Positions 25,206 to 38,256 of a stretch of DNA of 64,000 bases are shown here, in pieces. Each line of letters begins with the position of its first letter. Within the stretch, counting starts at the first letter, position 1. Source of the stretch: Temnothorax longispinosus (Eukaryota; Arthropoda; Insecta; Hymenoptera; Formicidae); NCBI RefSeq assembly GCF_030848805.1, contig NC_092358.1, positions 18,509,297 through 18,573,296 on the forward strand, given 5' to 3'. The position numbers and the translations under genes were made by a program. The notes beneath the pieces are model-generated. The model had not been told where the DNA came from, did not search any database, and saw only the letters and a program-made list of their open reading frames with translations.

Positions 25206-28200
25206 TTTATATTGCCATCAAATTTAGAAATAATTCTAAAATAAAACAGAGCGATCTGACAATTCTGACATGAACATTTCTAGCTCTCTACACATAATAT
25301 GTTGAAAAAATTCCTCAATATCTTTATATGCAACAATATGACAAGTAAACAATTACACGGCAATAAAATAAATCAAAGAGTGTTCCATTTTATGAACTTC
25401 TTATTCTTTTTTCTCGTAGTGTGGAACATACCAATTGTAGGAAGCGTTATAAACAGAAGTATAGCAGTTTTTATCGCGCTGAGAATCACAATAAAGCGGA
25501 TCCGGCAGTTAACTTTTTAACTTATCACGGATAAATGCGCCCCTTTTAATTTCCTTTAACGCATCGCGAGGCGCCGCGGCGCGCGACGCGACGTCGACGA
25601 GTAATTACGCGGAAACGAGTGGAGGCGAACGAAGGAGCGTTTATGAAAAGCTCCGCGACGCCGAACGACAATAATAAAACGGAGAAAAGTGGATAATAAT
25701 TCCAAGAGCGACAGAAGGACCTCCGAGCTCTGGCGTTTCTCCAGAACAACCGCGAGTCCGCGGCGGCCATTACGAAGAGACTGGGCTTGAAAAAAAAAGA
25801 TGAAAATGTAGAAATAAGAGAGAGAGAGAGAGAGAGAAAATATGGCGGCCTGAGATATTATTCGCGTTGGCAAATTTCTGTACCGCGGAATTCCGCGCCA
25901 AATATGTAAACGCGTTCAAATGAGACACGCGAAAAAATGCGCTGCGAACAACGTGTAACTTTTCCCATTTTGCACTGCTAGCTTTGCGTTTTCATGCTTC
26001 TTCATTTACCACTGCGCGTCTCAAATCGGCAACACACTCGCGAGTCAATCCCTCACGGCAAGAAAATGGTCCGCGACAAATGAGCTCTACTTGATATACT
26101 TTCTCATTTGCAGCGTTGAATTTATGCGGCTTGAGAAAAGAGAAGTTTGTCACGCGGATAAGCATTTCTCGTGCTACTATATAATTCAAGTTTACCGACT
26201 CTAAAAAATTAGTTAAAAAACAACTTAGTATATATTATAGCTTGAAAAGATATAATAAATAAATAAATCAATACCTATATCTCAATAATCTAGGCTTAAT
26301 GTTTTATTAGTTTAAAAGATTAATTTTTTTAGGCTAAAAGAAGTAGATCCAAATTAATTAAGATGTAAAGTGATAATAAGATTATAACAGATTATGAAAA
26401 TCATTTACATTTCCGAAGATTAAACATTAAAAAAATCTGATTTTTTAAAATAAATCTCAGTACCTATAGGTTTACAAGTTAATCTGGATATCGAATATTT
26501 CTTTATTCCGTGTTAAAATTACAGATTCATAAATTTATTCATATACATATCATAAATGGCAAAAGAGAGTGTAAACGATATAACTATATAAATAATGAAT
26601 TATATAGTTATATAGTATATTAAATAATTAGAAATTTATTATAGCTCCACAAATTCATAAATTTACAAATTATTGAGTTTATCTTACTCAAAGAAATGAG
26701 TAAAAAAATGTAAAAAATCAAAAATCAAAGATTGACAATTTAAACTTAATCTAAAATATAAAAAGTTAAATCATATACATCAGTGTAGTTCATGAAAGTT
26801 GCATTCAATTCGAATAATCTGTAGCCGCAAATCACTTTAATCACGTTAATGCGACCGATCGCGTCGGAAAAAATACGCATTCCGTAAAGTCCGTTGCTCG
26901 TGATTCCAAAAATGCACAGGTGCAACGAGCCGATAACTTCGCTAGGCTGCACAAAATCAAAAGATCCTAAATGGCAACGGCAGCTACGCGATCAAATTGA
27001 AAAGATCATTGACGTTGGATTCGGCGTCAGGATATAACGTTCATTTGGTTGTATATACACGCGGTTGGCATTTCTCCTCCCAAATCAACATCGTATGTAC
27101 AATGCACCAACTGTGAATAGAACGTTGTATTACCCCATTAACTAACGCCATCCGTAATTGGAAACCGTATTGACAAGTACAATAAATAATAAACTTGCTG
27201 CAATGTATTCATATTCACATATGTATACAAGATAAACCAACGAAACTTTTCCACCCCGTTTTTTTTTTTTTTATAACCAATTGATTTGTGTAATATGCTG
27301 AAATCATACGCCTCATTCTAGCTATCCCGCTATTTCTACTCGAGAGGGAGCATTTAATATTCCTTAGAACGATGTACTCTATACATCACAGCACCGGCAT
27401 ACACTTTGAGATAATTGATCCGCGATCGATCGATCAACGGCACACCGAAACGAGCAATTCTATCCTCCGCATAATGCATCAATCGCGCGCCCTCGTTACC
27501 GACAGGTTCATCCACTTTGACGTCTTCCAAAGACGGACACCGCACCGTTTCACTTCTCATCCGCCCCCTAACTCTTTACGGACAACGTTTTCGTTTCTTG
27601 TCACCGAGGGATTTACCGGTGACTGAGGAGGATAAAAAAGAAGAAGCCGAGGGGAGGGGGCGGGCGAGGGTTGAAAAGCGAGCCATCTCAAAGATCACAC
27701 AAATGTTGGCGAGGCGTCTGTGTCTGGTTGTAGGATACAGCGAAAGATTGATTGGGGGGGAGGGGTTACTCTCGACACTTGTCTTATTCACGCCGATCGA
27801 CATTTCGCTTAAGAGTCTTAACGAGAAAAAAAAGGAAAAAAATCTACCGTCCTACTACCCCCATCACTCTAGTAATATTATATAGATCGAGAAAATGTCG
27901 AGGTTTCCTAATAAATATTTAATTTGAAAGCTGAAATATACGGAATCGGGACAATTCATTTTTCAAATGCAGGTGGACCAAATTGGATTGTGATAAAACA
28001 TAATAGAATCACTCGAGGATTGTGATAAAACATAATATAAAATTACTCGAGTTTAATGTAATTGTACATGTCATATTAGACAGTACATGTCATATTAGAA
28101 CATTTTCTGATTCTCAATTATATCAACAAAGAATAATGCGCGATGTCCTAAATATTTTACTTTTTTTCATTTTTTTCTTTTGTACTAATCTATACACCAC

Positions 28201-31200
28201 TATTCATCCAATAATAAATATGTCACTTTCCGAGATTAACTCCTGTTTAATTCTTACACTCTCGAATTTTTGTTTGGTTGATTTTCTAAAGTCAGGATTC
28301 GGAATTTCGTTTTGTTTAAATAAGTCTATATATATTTTGTTTAGTTTGCGCTGTGTAAATAGGAACAGTGATACAGAGTTATAGGCGAGATACTCAGCGG
28401 CAACGGTGAGTCTGATGGATGCTGATTTCACGATAAGTTTTGTGCAGCGAGATACGTTAGCAGAGATTTAGTTAGGCAGAGATTGTTTTAGCAGTTTGTG
28501 TTAATTCAGAGAGAATTGTGTTTGATAGCGCGCCATTAATGATTAATTTTGGCATATTGTTAATTTATTATAAATTAAAATTTAATAATGTTCCTGAATC
28601 CGTTTTAAATAATAAAATAATTTAATACAAAAAATGTAAAGCTTTGATTTAAAATGTAGTTTACATGTTAAATGTTTTTTTATGTATTTAGTGTCTCGAC
28701 AAGGTGAGTCGGTCGTGTGTTTTAAGAAGTAATAAATTAAGTAAAAAAGATATTATAAAAAAATGCACCTAAAAAAACAAAGTGTTGATCACATAACATC
28801 TTTGGAAAATTGAAAAACTTTCTTTTACAACATTTTTTCTCTGTCGAATACATCTTGGAATACCAGATACTTACGTATAACGCACCTCGTAAAATGTAAA
28901 AATAGACTGTAACTCTGAAAATAAGTCTAAAAATACTCTGCAACAATATCTTTATCATAGTTTCTTATTAGCTCATCTTGTCAACGATAATCTAATTATA
29001 AATCAACATATCAATCCAACAGAACTCGTTATGCAACCATTAAACAATATATTGTCAAAGTATGAACAAATCAAAATTGTAATCAAATAACAAAATTATG
29101 AATAAAAACAAATATAGCAGTAGCAATAAACAGTAATAGGTGGATTCCAACCAGTTTAGCATCTTTAGTATATTTAATTGATAAAATTTCTTTTACAAGT
29201 TAGTAAAATAAAATTGAGTTACACAATTTTAAGAAGTACAAAATTATATTTAAATCTTTGCAAATTATAAATTTGTTAGATAAACACATACATGTTTTTG
29301 ATACTCGTATTTTGGATCATCTGTATTTTGATTTTCCCATCATATTATCTTCTGTTTTGTTCGGGAAAAAGAAACAACCCCGAAATTACCACGTCCACGA
29401 GGTGCGGATCAACCATCCGACGCCATTACCTACAAACCCCTATCACCTCTGGTGAATCCCTTTATCCACCGCAGCTTTCCCAACGGCAAAAACGGCCGGA
29501 GGAGGGGTGCTTATCCACGAAGCGATACGGCACTGTCAGTCCCAGCAGATACCGGAGGAATGTCGGTGAAGGGAAGGAGAGCCAGGATCAGTGCTCATGG
29601 CAAACTTGTCGAAGAGGAAGTAGCAAAGGACGTATTATCCGAGCGAATCGAATTGTCCTGTTCGTCATTCAAATTCGTTTAAGCTACCGGGCTCTTCAAT
29701 AACCGTGGATATCTCGGAAACTACGCCGGCAAGGAGAGCGTTATCTTTCTCCGAGAGATCTCACCAACCCCATTGATCGATCCCTCCTCTCGGCCCTTCA
29801 AGAACATCCTCGACCCTTCGATAAAAGACCGCAGCAAAAAGCACGAATTGTTTCTCCCAACATTTAGGATGTTACATTCTCGTTGCCGCAATATGATACG
29901 CTCTCTTTTTCCTAATGTGGAACAATTCGCCATTACCAGTCTACAAATAGCTGGCGATAAAAGGGTTTTCAATAGCTTTTCAGTCGATTTAAAGATAATT
30001 CATCAAACTGAAATTTTCATGTGATTTTCTGTTTGATTCAGAACATCGATAACATTTATTTTAGTTCAGTACAATAAAATAATAATAAAAAGGAATAGAT
30101 ATATATAATATGTATATAATTTTTTTGTTAATTATATAATGATAAAAACTATAACAAAATTATAGACAAGAATAAAGCTATCAAGATATCAAACTTGAAT
30201 CATAAGGCAAATAAGAGCAGACGCCGATGATAAAGCAAAAATTATAATATACAAAAAAGTCAATGTAATACAATGATAAGTTCAAATACGAACGTTCGGT
30301 CTTAGGTTTAGATCCTCTTCAGTGCATATAATAATGAAAAAATAGTAGTTCAATCCTTTATTTTCTCCCCTTCCGGGGTTGAAAAGGCGTTTTATTGGGC
30401 AAACCTTCCCAAACCCTTACATATTATTCATATAAACATATATAACACTTTAATAAAAAAATAGTAATAATCTTAAAACGAGTCATCAGCCACGCATATA
30501 CAGTAATGAATATAACAATTACCATCACAGTTATGAAAAATGTGACACATAAAAATGAAAAAAAGCGTGGAGTGTAAAAGCAACGTTTTCCAAATTAAAG
30601 AGTTTTATCCTCGATTGATATCATAAATGTGTCTCAGGAACGGTATATCACTGTCGGGCGCGACCGTAACTGCATTTTCTAAGAGCATCCGCAGGAAAGT
30701 GCACTAAATCACTCGAACTAATGAACGACGTCAGGCGCTCGCTTGCGCTCTCTCTCCGGTAAGCGCGCAGGAAGTAAAGCGAGATTCTCGAAAAGATCCT
30801 CGAAAGCTGAATGGAAGAGGCGGCCGAGGGTATCGACTTAATTATGCGATGATGAAAACTCGAGATACTACCAATGTCCGTCCCAGTACAGATACAAGTG
30901 GCGGCCCTCGAAACTCAACTTGGATGACCATTCTTCCAGTTCTAAATTGATTCTAATTTTTGCGGAGTTTTTTTATTTCATATTAAGACATTTAAAGAAA
31001 ATTCAATGAAATAAAAATCTTTCGAGGTTTATTTTAAAAATAATATAAGTTAAAAGACACACACAAATTATATAAAAAAAGATGTAATGTTATAAATGGT
31101 TTTTAGTTAATTAAGTTTACAAAGTGTGTATAGACGTATATACCAATTATATACATAAGCATATATTTGTTCACCAACCTCGAAAAAACCATTCTGTATG

Positions 31201-31777
31201 TATTTCATAAAATCAAACTCATTCAGTTTGTCCTCAGGGATAAATCTCCCTTGTATAATTTAATAATTAGTTTCGATCTCGACCAGTGGCCGTCCAATTA
31301 ATGCCGGTAGCGCGCGGAGTCTTTATCCATTCATGAACAAATTATCCACCAATTATCTCTACATATTCACCGAATATAAACCCTTGCGTTCGAATACAAC
31401 AAATTGTCTACTTTATTTTCTTTTATGCAATCAAAAGAAAAATCTAAGTAACATATATATTTTCCTCTATCTTATAGTTATATTAAATCTACATTTGCGT
31501 TTGTGATACATCTTATTTCCGTTTTTTAATTATTATTTAGAGATTAAGGTTTTATCCACTCTTAATATACATGAAATAAACCTAAACATAAGAGATAATG
31601 TAATATACGCATTTAATTAACAGGACTTATTAATTTTAAATTAATAAAAAGAAATTGACTAACATAAAATTATTTTGTCAAGTGCTTCTCATTTAAAAAC
31701 TATTATAGCCTCGACATTATTTTTGCATAAAAATTGTTGTCTTAAAATATTCCACAGAATATGTCAGTGATAATAAG
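25206..31777. other. Noncoding; CpG-rich patches and small duplications
   Basis: CpG-rich patches occur at about 25550-25930, 26000-26160, 26820-26960, 27340-27870, 29390-29830 and 30630-30930. A GA run lies at about 25818-25837, a perfect 13-bp inverted repeat at 26578-26590/26601-26613, and GTGAGTC donor-like strings at about 28400 and 28703. Frames at 29292-29702 and 29773-30024 lie in CpG-rich DNA open on both strands. I cannot assign any of them. Confidence 0.5.
27985..28099 (+). repeat. Two adjacent short tandem duplications
   Basis: A unit of about 32 bp beginning GGATTGTGATAAAACATAAT is repeated at 27985 and 28017. Just downstream a 17-bp unit (GTACATGTCATATTAGA) is repeated at 28064 and 28083. 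Confidence 0.85.
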
Positions 31778-31806
31778 ATGTCCGATCATTTTGAGACACT
31801 GTATAT
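31778..31806 (-). repeat. Terminal piece of a TATACAGGGTGTCCC-type dispersed repeat
   Basis: On the minus strand this reads TATACAGTGTCTCAAAATGA followed by TCGGACAT. It resembles the TATACAGGGTGTCCCAAAA start of a dispersed repeat that I recall from many insect genomes. Only the terminal piece can be delimited. Confidence 0.45.
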
Positions 31807-32570
31807 AAAAATAAATAGAAATACTCCTTTGCATAAATTTAATATCTTTATAAAAGAAAATTAGACGACAGCTTGATGTTATATTTGCAGTAAGTTAACA
31901 TGTCGTTTAATAAAATTAATAGTTATAGCAATAAAAAATTTAATGTTTCGTTATATTTTATTTTTTTATATTATTCTTTATTTAATTGTTAAGGACTTTT
32001 TTATTTATTTCCACATTTTCCGTATTGTAATGTTATTAAATTTCCGCTATATATGTCAAAGACTGACGTGTTTCGTACAATAAAGAAACAGTTGAAAACG
32101 GGACAACCAATATTCGCATCCCGAGAACGTCGTACGATCTCGATGGAAAACGTTTATCACGTTCGTGGACGAATATCTTCGACGACGAAGAACCGTGTCT
32201 TACGCGTCGCAAAGTTTCCAGGGATATACGACGAACGAAATTCACGATGCCGGGAATTTACCGAGTAAATGCGGCCCGACTGGGCTGATTGATTTTACCT
32301 CTCGAATCGCATCGCAGCCCGGTTGTATTCGATTCGACCTCGACCGAGTTACGTGCTCGCATAAGAGAAAACGACAGTCCTGGAAAAGTTTTCATAGAAA
32401 AGAAGAAGATGCAGAGCGTTAAAGAAAAGTATACGAATATTTATGGACGTAATGTGCTCGTGCCTGAAAGGCAGACTAAAGGAGCGTCATTTAGTATACA
32501 TCAAAATTCAAAGAAATCTTTTTCTTCGCATAAAAGGCTGTTTTATGTTTCGCAGATGTATATAACTTAC

Positions 32571-33255
32571 TTGTATTGTGGATAAAATTATAATCACGAA
32601 AATTTTTTGAGAGACTATCCCTCTTTTATAATTTGAAATGTATGGAAAGAGATGTGACTTTATAACAGGTTTAATAAAGCAAATAGTCGATTGTTCAAAT
32701 TGTGTGCACGTTTCTAATGCAGCGTAGATAATAGTTCTGCTAATCAACAAAACTATGAAAACTGCCATGATAACGAATCTTAATAATTCGTCACCATTTA
32801 TTTGTTCACAGAAAATATGAGTCGAGTAAACGGTGGTATCTAATACATAATTTAGATTAGCCAAACAGAAATTTCCAGAAAAAACGTGAAAAACTTGAAT
32901 CGAGGACGTTTGTTGACTAAGCTCTTTTCGCTCCTTTGGGTGAGCGCTCCACACTCTCTTTAATTTCCAAATCCTTTCCTTTATCATCCCGTATATCTTC
33001 GTGAGAGATAGAAACGAGACGAAGGGACACCTGCGAGTAGCAGCTGCACTTTAGAAGAACGTAAGGGAGATCGAATGCTCGAACGACACGTCTCGCCCTT
33101 TGATACTTCTCGAGAACGCTTCCGTACGCTCCGGCGATCCTCTCGATCCCTCTTATGATGTAAAGGGTTTCTGAATAAACGTTGAAGATGGTGGAAATGC
33201 TGCTGGTCGAGTGACAAATCTCATGTGCATGTAATATGTAATAGGATATCTTCAT
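32571..33255 (-). pseudogene. Possible chemoreceptor (gustatory-receptor-like) remnant
   Basis: Two minus-strand frames lie in tandem. The first (33255-32917) begins with YYILHAHEICHSTSSISTIF. The second (to 32571) has a strongly hydrophobic segment, LLRFVIMAVFIVLLISRTII, followed by ALETCTQFEQSTICF. It ends IILSTIQ at a consensus donor CAA|GTAAGT (exon end 32571). A helix followed by a C....E...T pattern, and an upstream HEIC..S.I..IF block, recall the C-terminal half of insect gustatory receptors. The two pieces are in different frames and separated by about 280 bp of CpG-rich sequence that does not fit the family. No TYhhhhhQF signature or downstream exon was found. The match is by impression only. 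Confidence 0.25.
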
Positions 33256-33586
33256 TATTGTTTAGAATACCTCGCAGTATGGCATGTTATGTGTTATTTG
33301 TACGAGTATTATTTAGTAAAATGTAATTTTAACGAGTATTATTTAGACTTAAAAGATTTTTAGTAGACATATGTGTCTAAAAATAAATTAGAAAATTTAA
33401 ACAATTAATAAATGTACGTGAGTAATTACGTCGTAAGAGCAATACGTATATATAGTAATAATAAAGTAAATACACCGATGCGATGTCTTGATTACGTATC
33501 ATATTTAGTAGAAACTACAGCTCTTGCAAAATGCGAATTATCGCATTTATTTAAAATTTCTATGATCGTTTATGTCGTTACTACAG

Positions 33587-33659
33587 GCACTTAGCAGAAC
33601 TTGGTTAACTCGGAGACCGAAGATATCAATCTTCCCTGCAGAAATATTTCTCCGACAAG
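33587..33659 (+). other. Exon-like segment, acceptor to donor
   Basis: CTACAG (acceptor-like, weak pyrimidine tract) precedes a 73-bp segment with one open frame (ALSRTWLTRRPKISIFPAEI..). It ends at a good donor, CAAG|GTGAGT, at 33659/33660. An alternative acceptor CTTCCCTGCAG lies inside. No homology is recognised, and such acceptor-donor pairs occur by chance. Confidence 0.2.
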
Positions 33660-34723
33660 GTGAGTTTTCACAGGAAGAAAGATTTCAAACTATGTGTGGC
33701 TCCTTATCGATTTTTCATTACCAGTTTATCTTGTGCTTTATTGACTGAAAACTTCGTTAGAGCGGGGAGTTAGCGCGGACGGGCATACCTTTGACTTTTA
33801 ACGAAATTGCAACGGCGATCTAATTATTACGAAGATGCGATTAAATTTCTTAATGACAATAATCGCATCCAAACTATGCGCAAATACTTGTAGCATGCCG
33901 GTTCACAAATCTTATTTTATTTTAAAAAATAGAAATGAAAAATTTAGAAAAAGATTTTAACTGTGAGAGAGGTAAACAATTTGAAGTATTTCTTAAACGT
34001 TTGCACAAATGTTTAAAGTATTTACGAGTTACGATTGTTTTTCTTCTGTTTAAGCAACTTCTGTTTGTTTCACACGATACACTTTCTCTTTTCTCCTTTT
34101 ACTTTCTTCCTTCTTTTATCATGTAATACACGCCTTGGCAATTTTCGGCATTGTATTACTAAACATCGTCTATCGCTCTTGCCATAAGCATTGATATATC
34201 CAGATCCTTTTCCAATGGAAACTAAGGCTACGCACGAACACCATCATCACGACGGAATATTTAATGTGAATAACCCCGTACCTGCATCAGAAATATCGTA
34301 TTTCGCGTGTTGATACGTAGAAAATACCTGCCATTTCGGACGCCATGTCAAACTTATTCCGGATGTTAATATTTCGATTTTCTTCAGCTGGCACGTGTCT
34401 TGCTTTCGCAAACGATTCGAGAAAATCGCCATTCTTTTTAACGAAAAGAAAATGTTTTATCTTTCTTGAGAGAAAGTAATCATTTCGTGGATGATTTTAA
34501 ATAAATCGTAGGTTAATTCTCAAATAATATTAGAAATTATGCTCAAAATCTATTTAAAGAATAGCTTGTTGCTCAATGGTTTTTACATTAAAGTAAGTCA
34601 TTTTTTGTTACCAGTTAAGTATGTCAAAAATTGCAAAATACTCGAATTCTTGATACTATATCAAACAATAATCAAATTTATTGTATATATGTATATATAC
34701 ATAGAATTATATTGTAAGTATTA

Positions 34724-34830
34724 TATACAGGGTTTACCAAAAGTATGGCAACCCCTAAATATTTCGAAAATTACGTATTTTAGAAAAAAATGTTTCAGAC
34801 AAAAGTTGTAGGGTTTCAAGTAACGCATTA
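34724..34830 (+). repeat. Dispersed insect repeat copy (TATACAGGGTTTACC.. end)
   Basis: It begins TATACAGGGTTTACCAAAAG and continues with AATGTTTCAGACAAAAGTTG about 60 bp later. I recall both blocks as parts of a widespread hymenopteran dispersed repeat. The 3' limit is unclear; similar AT-rich sequence continues to about 35060. Confidence 0.5.
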
Positions 34831-35740
34831 AATTATACATATGTATACATTTGAGCTAAAGGCTAAAGAATCGTATGTCCAGGTTTTGTCAAAATAGAGT
34901 TAATGTATTTTCCAATAGACCAAAAGGTTGAATTGTACAATGGTCTTATGTCTATTATTACTAGTTCCCAAGATACAATGTTTAGAAAAAGAATTACTAG
35001 AATACTAAATATTTTTATAGTGCCTTAATTTTGGTCAGGTACAGCATATTATTGGCAGTTGTACTTTGAAATATGATAGATGTCAGTCAAGTTACTCACT
35101 AAATCAAGTTGCTGCTTTTATTTTGTATCATATTTTGTAAATTTATAATAGAGATACAATTCTTTACTTCTAAGATACAGATACAGATATATAGAAGTAT
35201 ATATACACATAATGCAATCATAAATGCAATTTTCAATTTTTACACTCTTTTTAATATTTCTCTTTCCTCTATATTTTTTGTTGTTGTATAAAAAGTCGAT
35301 AAGATTAACGCAAAAATTGTCTGACTCTGGAAAATGTTCGCGCTAATATCGTTGGAAATATTGTTAGTGGATAATGAGGGTCTCGCATGGCCAAAAATAC
35401 AGTGTTTCCGGCGGGGTTGCACTCGATCCAGCAATAATTCACCATCGATTTCGAGATAAACATTGCGTGACGGCGATGGAACGCGGATACCTGACCCAGA
35501 TCCGGATGCAATTACATATATGTACACATGTAGATACGCACACACATTCGCCTCAGTATAATTATCGACGGCGCTTATCGTTCCACCGCGCTCGAGATTC
35601 CCGAATTTAGCTTGCGAAATTAATTGCAAAAATTGATCTTCTCTCTGCGAAGCGGCGATAACGTTACTCGTGATTAATCTAATAATATACGTACGTACAA
35701 TTGATCATTAAATTCTCAGTTATTGTGGTAACCATGGAGC

Positions 35741-35790
35741 CCAAGCCAAACTTACCTAAAACAAGAAATAAAATATATTAGTATAAAAAT
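35741..35790 (-). promoter_or_regulatory. Candidate recursive-splicing ratchet point
   Basis: On the minus strand a branch-point-like CTAAT is followed by a pyrimidine-rich tract TTTTATTTCTTGTTTTAG, directly abutted by GTAAGTTTGG. The AG|GT junction lies between 35756 and 35755. An acceptor fused to a perfect donor (AG|GTAAGT) with zero exon length is the defining form of a recursive splice site in long insect introns. It has the same orientation as the putative first exon at 38257-38356 and lies about 2.5 kb downstream of that exon's donor. Confidence 0.4.
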
Positions 35791-36066
35791 AATTATCAAA
35801 TTACATGTTTTGTATATCTTTTTATTAAAAACAAAGTAAGTTAACAGTAATATTTATGACATTTAGATATGCTATTCTATGAGGAAATAATAAAAGGCAC
35901 ATCGTCATTGTGTGTAATAAATATAAATTGTTATTTATTGCTAACTGTGCAATAGAATATTATACGATTTAATTATTACTTTGATTTATAAATTTAATTT
36001 ACAAAAAAGTGTAACATATTAAATTTTTATAAAATAATTTTAAAATATGTACATTTTTTTAATTAA

Positions 36067-36413
36067 CCTTTGTTGTGCACACAGGGGTCAAATAGACTCC
36101 AGCGTTTTTTCAAACGCGTTTTTCTAATACGTACAATACGTACAAATATTAAAAATTGAATTTTTTATGCATTTTGTAGTGAAAAAAGTCCATTTTTCGG
36201 CTTCTTTAGTTAACATATCATTTATAATTCTTTTATGTTGCAAGATATTAATGAAACCTATTAGACCTAATTTGGAAGCTTTGAACAATAGCCAGCAATT
36301 TTGTTTGAGTCAAAATAACGAAATAAACAATTGTAATAAACAATTAAGTGACTGGGGTCTAATAGACCCCCTGTGCACAATACGTAATTTTGAAGAAGTG
36401 TGCACAACAAAAA
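36067..36413. mobile_element. Second piggyBac-like MITE in TTAA
   Basis: A 347-bp element lies between TTAA at 36063-36066 and 36414-36417. Left end CCTTTGTTGTGCACACAGGG; right end reading inward TTTTTGTTGTGCACACTTC. A palindrome GGGGTCTAATAGACCCC lies at 36354-36370, and a degenerate partner is at 36084-36100. On the right, the TGTGCACAA motif is doubled (36372-36380 and 36400-36408); on the left it is single and abuts the palindrome. This is the same design as the 4099-4642 element with different sequence. A plus frame (36167-36442) crosses it and exits the right end; I see no transposase motif in it. Confidence 0.8.
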
Positions 36414-36705
36414 TTAAAGAATCTATTTCTGATTCAGAATAACTGGATCTGGTATTTAATTATTTTATTATATATAATCTTATATATAGTATAATATATT
36501 AAGAAAATATGTAGGTAAATAGTGCTTTATTTTTCGAATTCATTTCAGATAAACTGAAATGAATATTTTTACGAATATATTTCGAGCCTCAATTATTTCG
36601 GTATGTAATATAAAAGACATTACCAAAGCACGAGAAATAATTACCATCCATTATATATGTATATATAAAACAAAAAAAGAAGCAAACAAAAAAAATTAAT
36701 AAAAG

Positions 36706-36727
36706 ACGGCTTGACACATCCTGTATA
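36706..36727 (-). repeat. Degenerate TATACAGGG-type repeat end
   Basis: On the minus strand this reads ATACAGGATGTGTCAAGCCG, similar to the ends near 31806 and 34724. It is too short to delimit an element. Confidence 0.3.
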
Positions 36728-38256
36728 TTTTTTAGACACGCTACATGCGCGTTATACAAGGTCGTGTATTCGTGGGGCTGCCGTGAGATAAAAGCGTCAT
36801 AAATGCGCGAGTTCGATCGCGCGGCCGTTGATACTAAATGCTTGCGCCGTCCATGGATCGACGCAGGCATTACACGTATGCAAATTATCACGTATCGCCA
36901 TTAGATTACTTAAGCGCAATTAGTGTCGCATAGGGCGCGTGCATGGTATCCTAATTGCCGCGATCGCCACTTTCAACGCGGTACGAGCGCTAGAAAAAGA
37001 TTGTCCTCGATTCACGGTTCACGATAAGCGGCTATTTGACTGACGATTTCTTCGGTAATACATCAGTAGCGTGATTCGGTAACATCCAATGTCAATCAGG
37101 CGGCTAAATATAAAAACAAATATCTTACATCTTTAATCATTTCTTTCTTTTGCTTATACTTATACGATTATTTATTTCTGCTCAAGATATTGACTTATAT
37201 CTTGTGTAATAAAAAAAAAGTATTTGTATCTTGATTTACTATTGATTAAAAGATAAGTCATATTTTCAGGCCAATGAATAATATAGTTGCAAGCATTTTA
37301 GAAAAAAAGGAAATATAATTTAAGAAATTGATACTATCAGATAAATAAAAGAAAACGTTTCTACACATTTCCTTGATACGTAATAAAAATTCGAATGGCG
37401 ATCTATATTCACCAATGCTATAAAAATATCCTCGCATTAATTCAGCAAAATTCATATTCCGTTTACTTCGTCTCTATTCCTCTTTATTTTTTCCCTACGC
37501 TGCCCATGTTTAATGGAATCCGTGGCAACCAACCAATTCGTCTTACATTATCGTCATCCAAGTGGATTCATTCCTTTCGCCGGAAAAATGTCGAAAAGTT
37601 CAAGGGATGCTAAGGATGCAAAGCGAAGCTGACGTGAAAAGAGACATGGATATCGGCGTTGATCGCCCCGGATCGGCCGAAGTGGTGGATGGAGGGCGTG
37701 AGAAATTTTAGTTTTATAGTGGCCTGAAAAATTGTCGTCCGTATTCAGCAGGCATGAAAAATCACCCGAAAAACCGGAAGACCTCCAGTCGATCGACAGC
37801 TATCACTAGCGTGTCAAAGCGCCCGATCTAGTTAGGGCAATAGAAATTATAAAATTGCGGCATTAAATTTAAATTTTTATTGATATCAAATATAGGTAAA
37901 ATATTACCGCAAAATGAAAAGTTCTATAGTAAGCTTATTGTTAGCTTCGAATGTTGTTATTATGTGTATTTTGTTTTTACAAAAATACCCAATGTATTTC
38001 AATATCCAAATAAAATAATTTATTAACTGAATCACATAAAAATTAAATATTTATTTTTTTACTTTAATTAAATAAATATAAATCTGCTGAACACAAATGT
38101 ATTCATCGATTTAAATTGAATCAAATATTCAGGATTCTCTTATTCCTAATCAATTCATGTTTGACGAAATAAGTAATTAAAAGCTATTCAAACGTATATG
38201 TTAGCAAGAGAAAAACTTAATTAACGGATTATTTTACTTTGGAAGTACAAACTTAC

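Noticed and set aside
28380..28720. Possible solo LTR with two GTGAGTC strings
   Set aside because: I could not find paired TG..CA ends, a target duplication or a second copy.
35240..35629. 129-codon minus frame
   Set aside because: No family resemblance, and it is opposed by open frames on the other strand in a CpG-rich patch.
36167..36442. 91-codon frame across the second piggyBac-like MITE
   Set aside because: It crosses the element boundary into flanking DNA and has no transposase motif.
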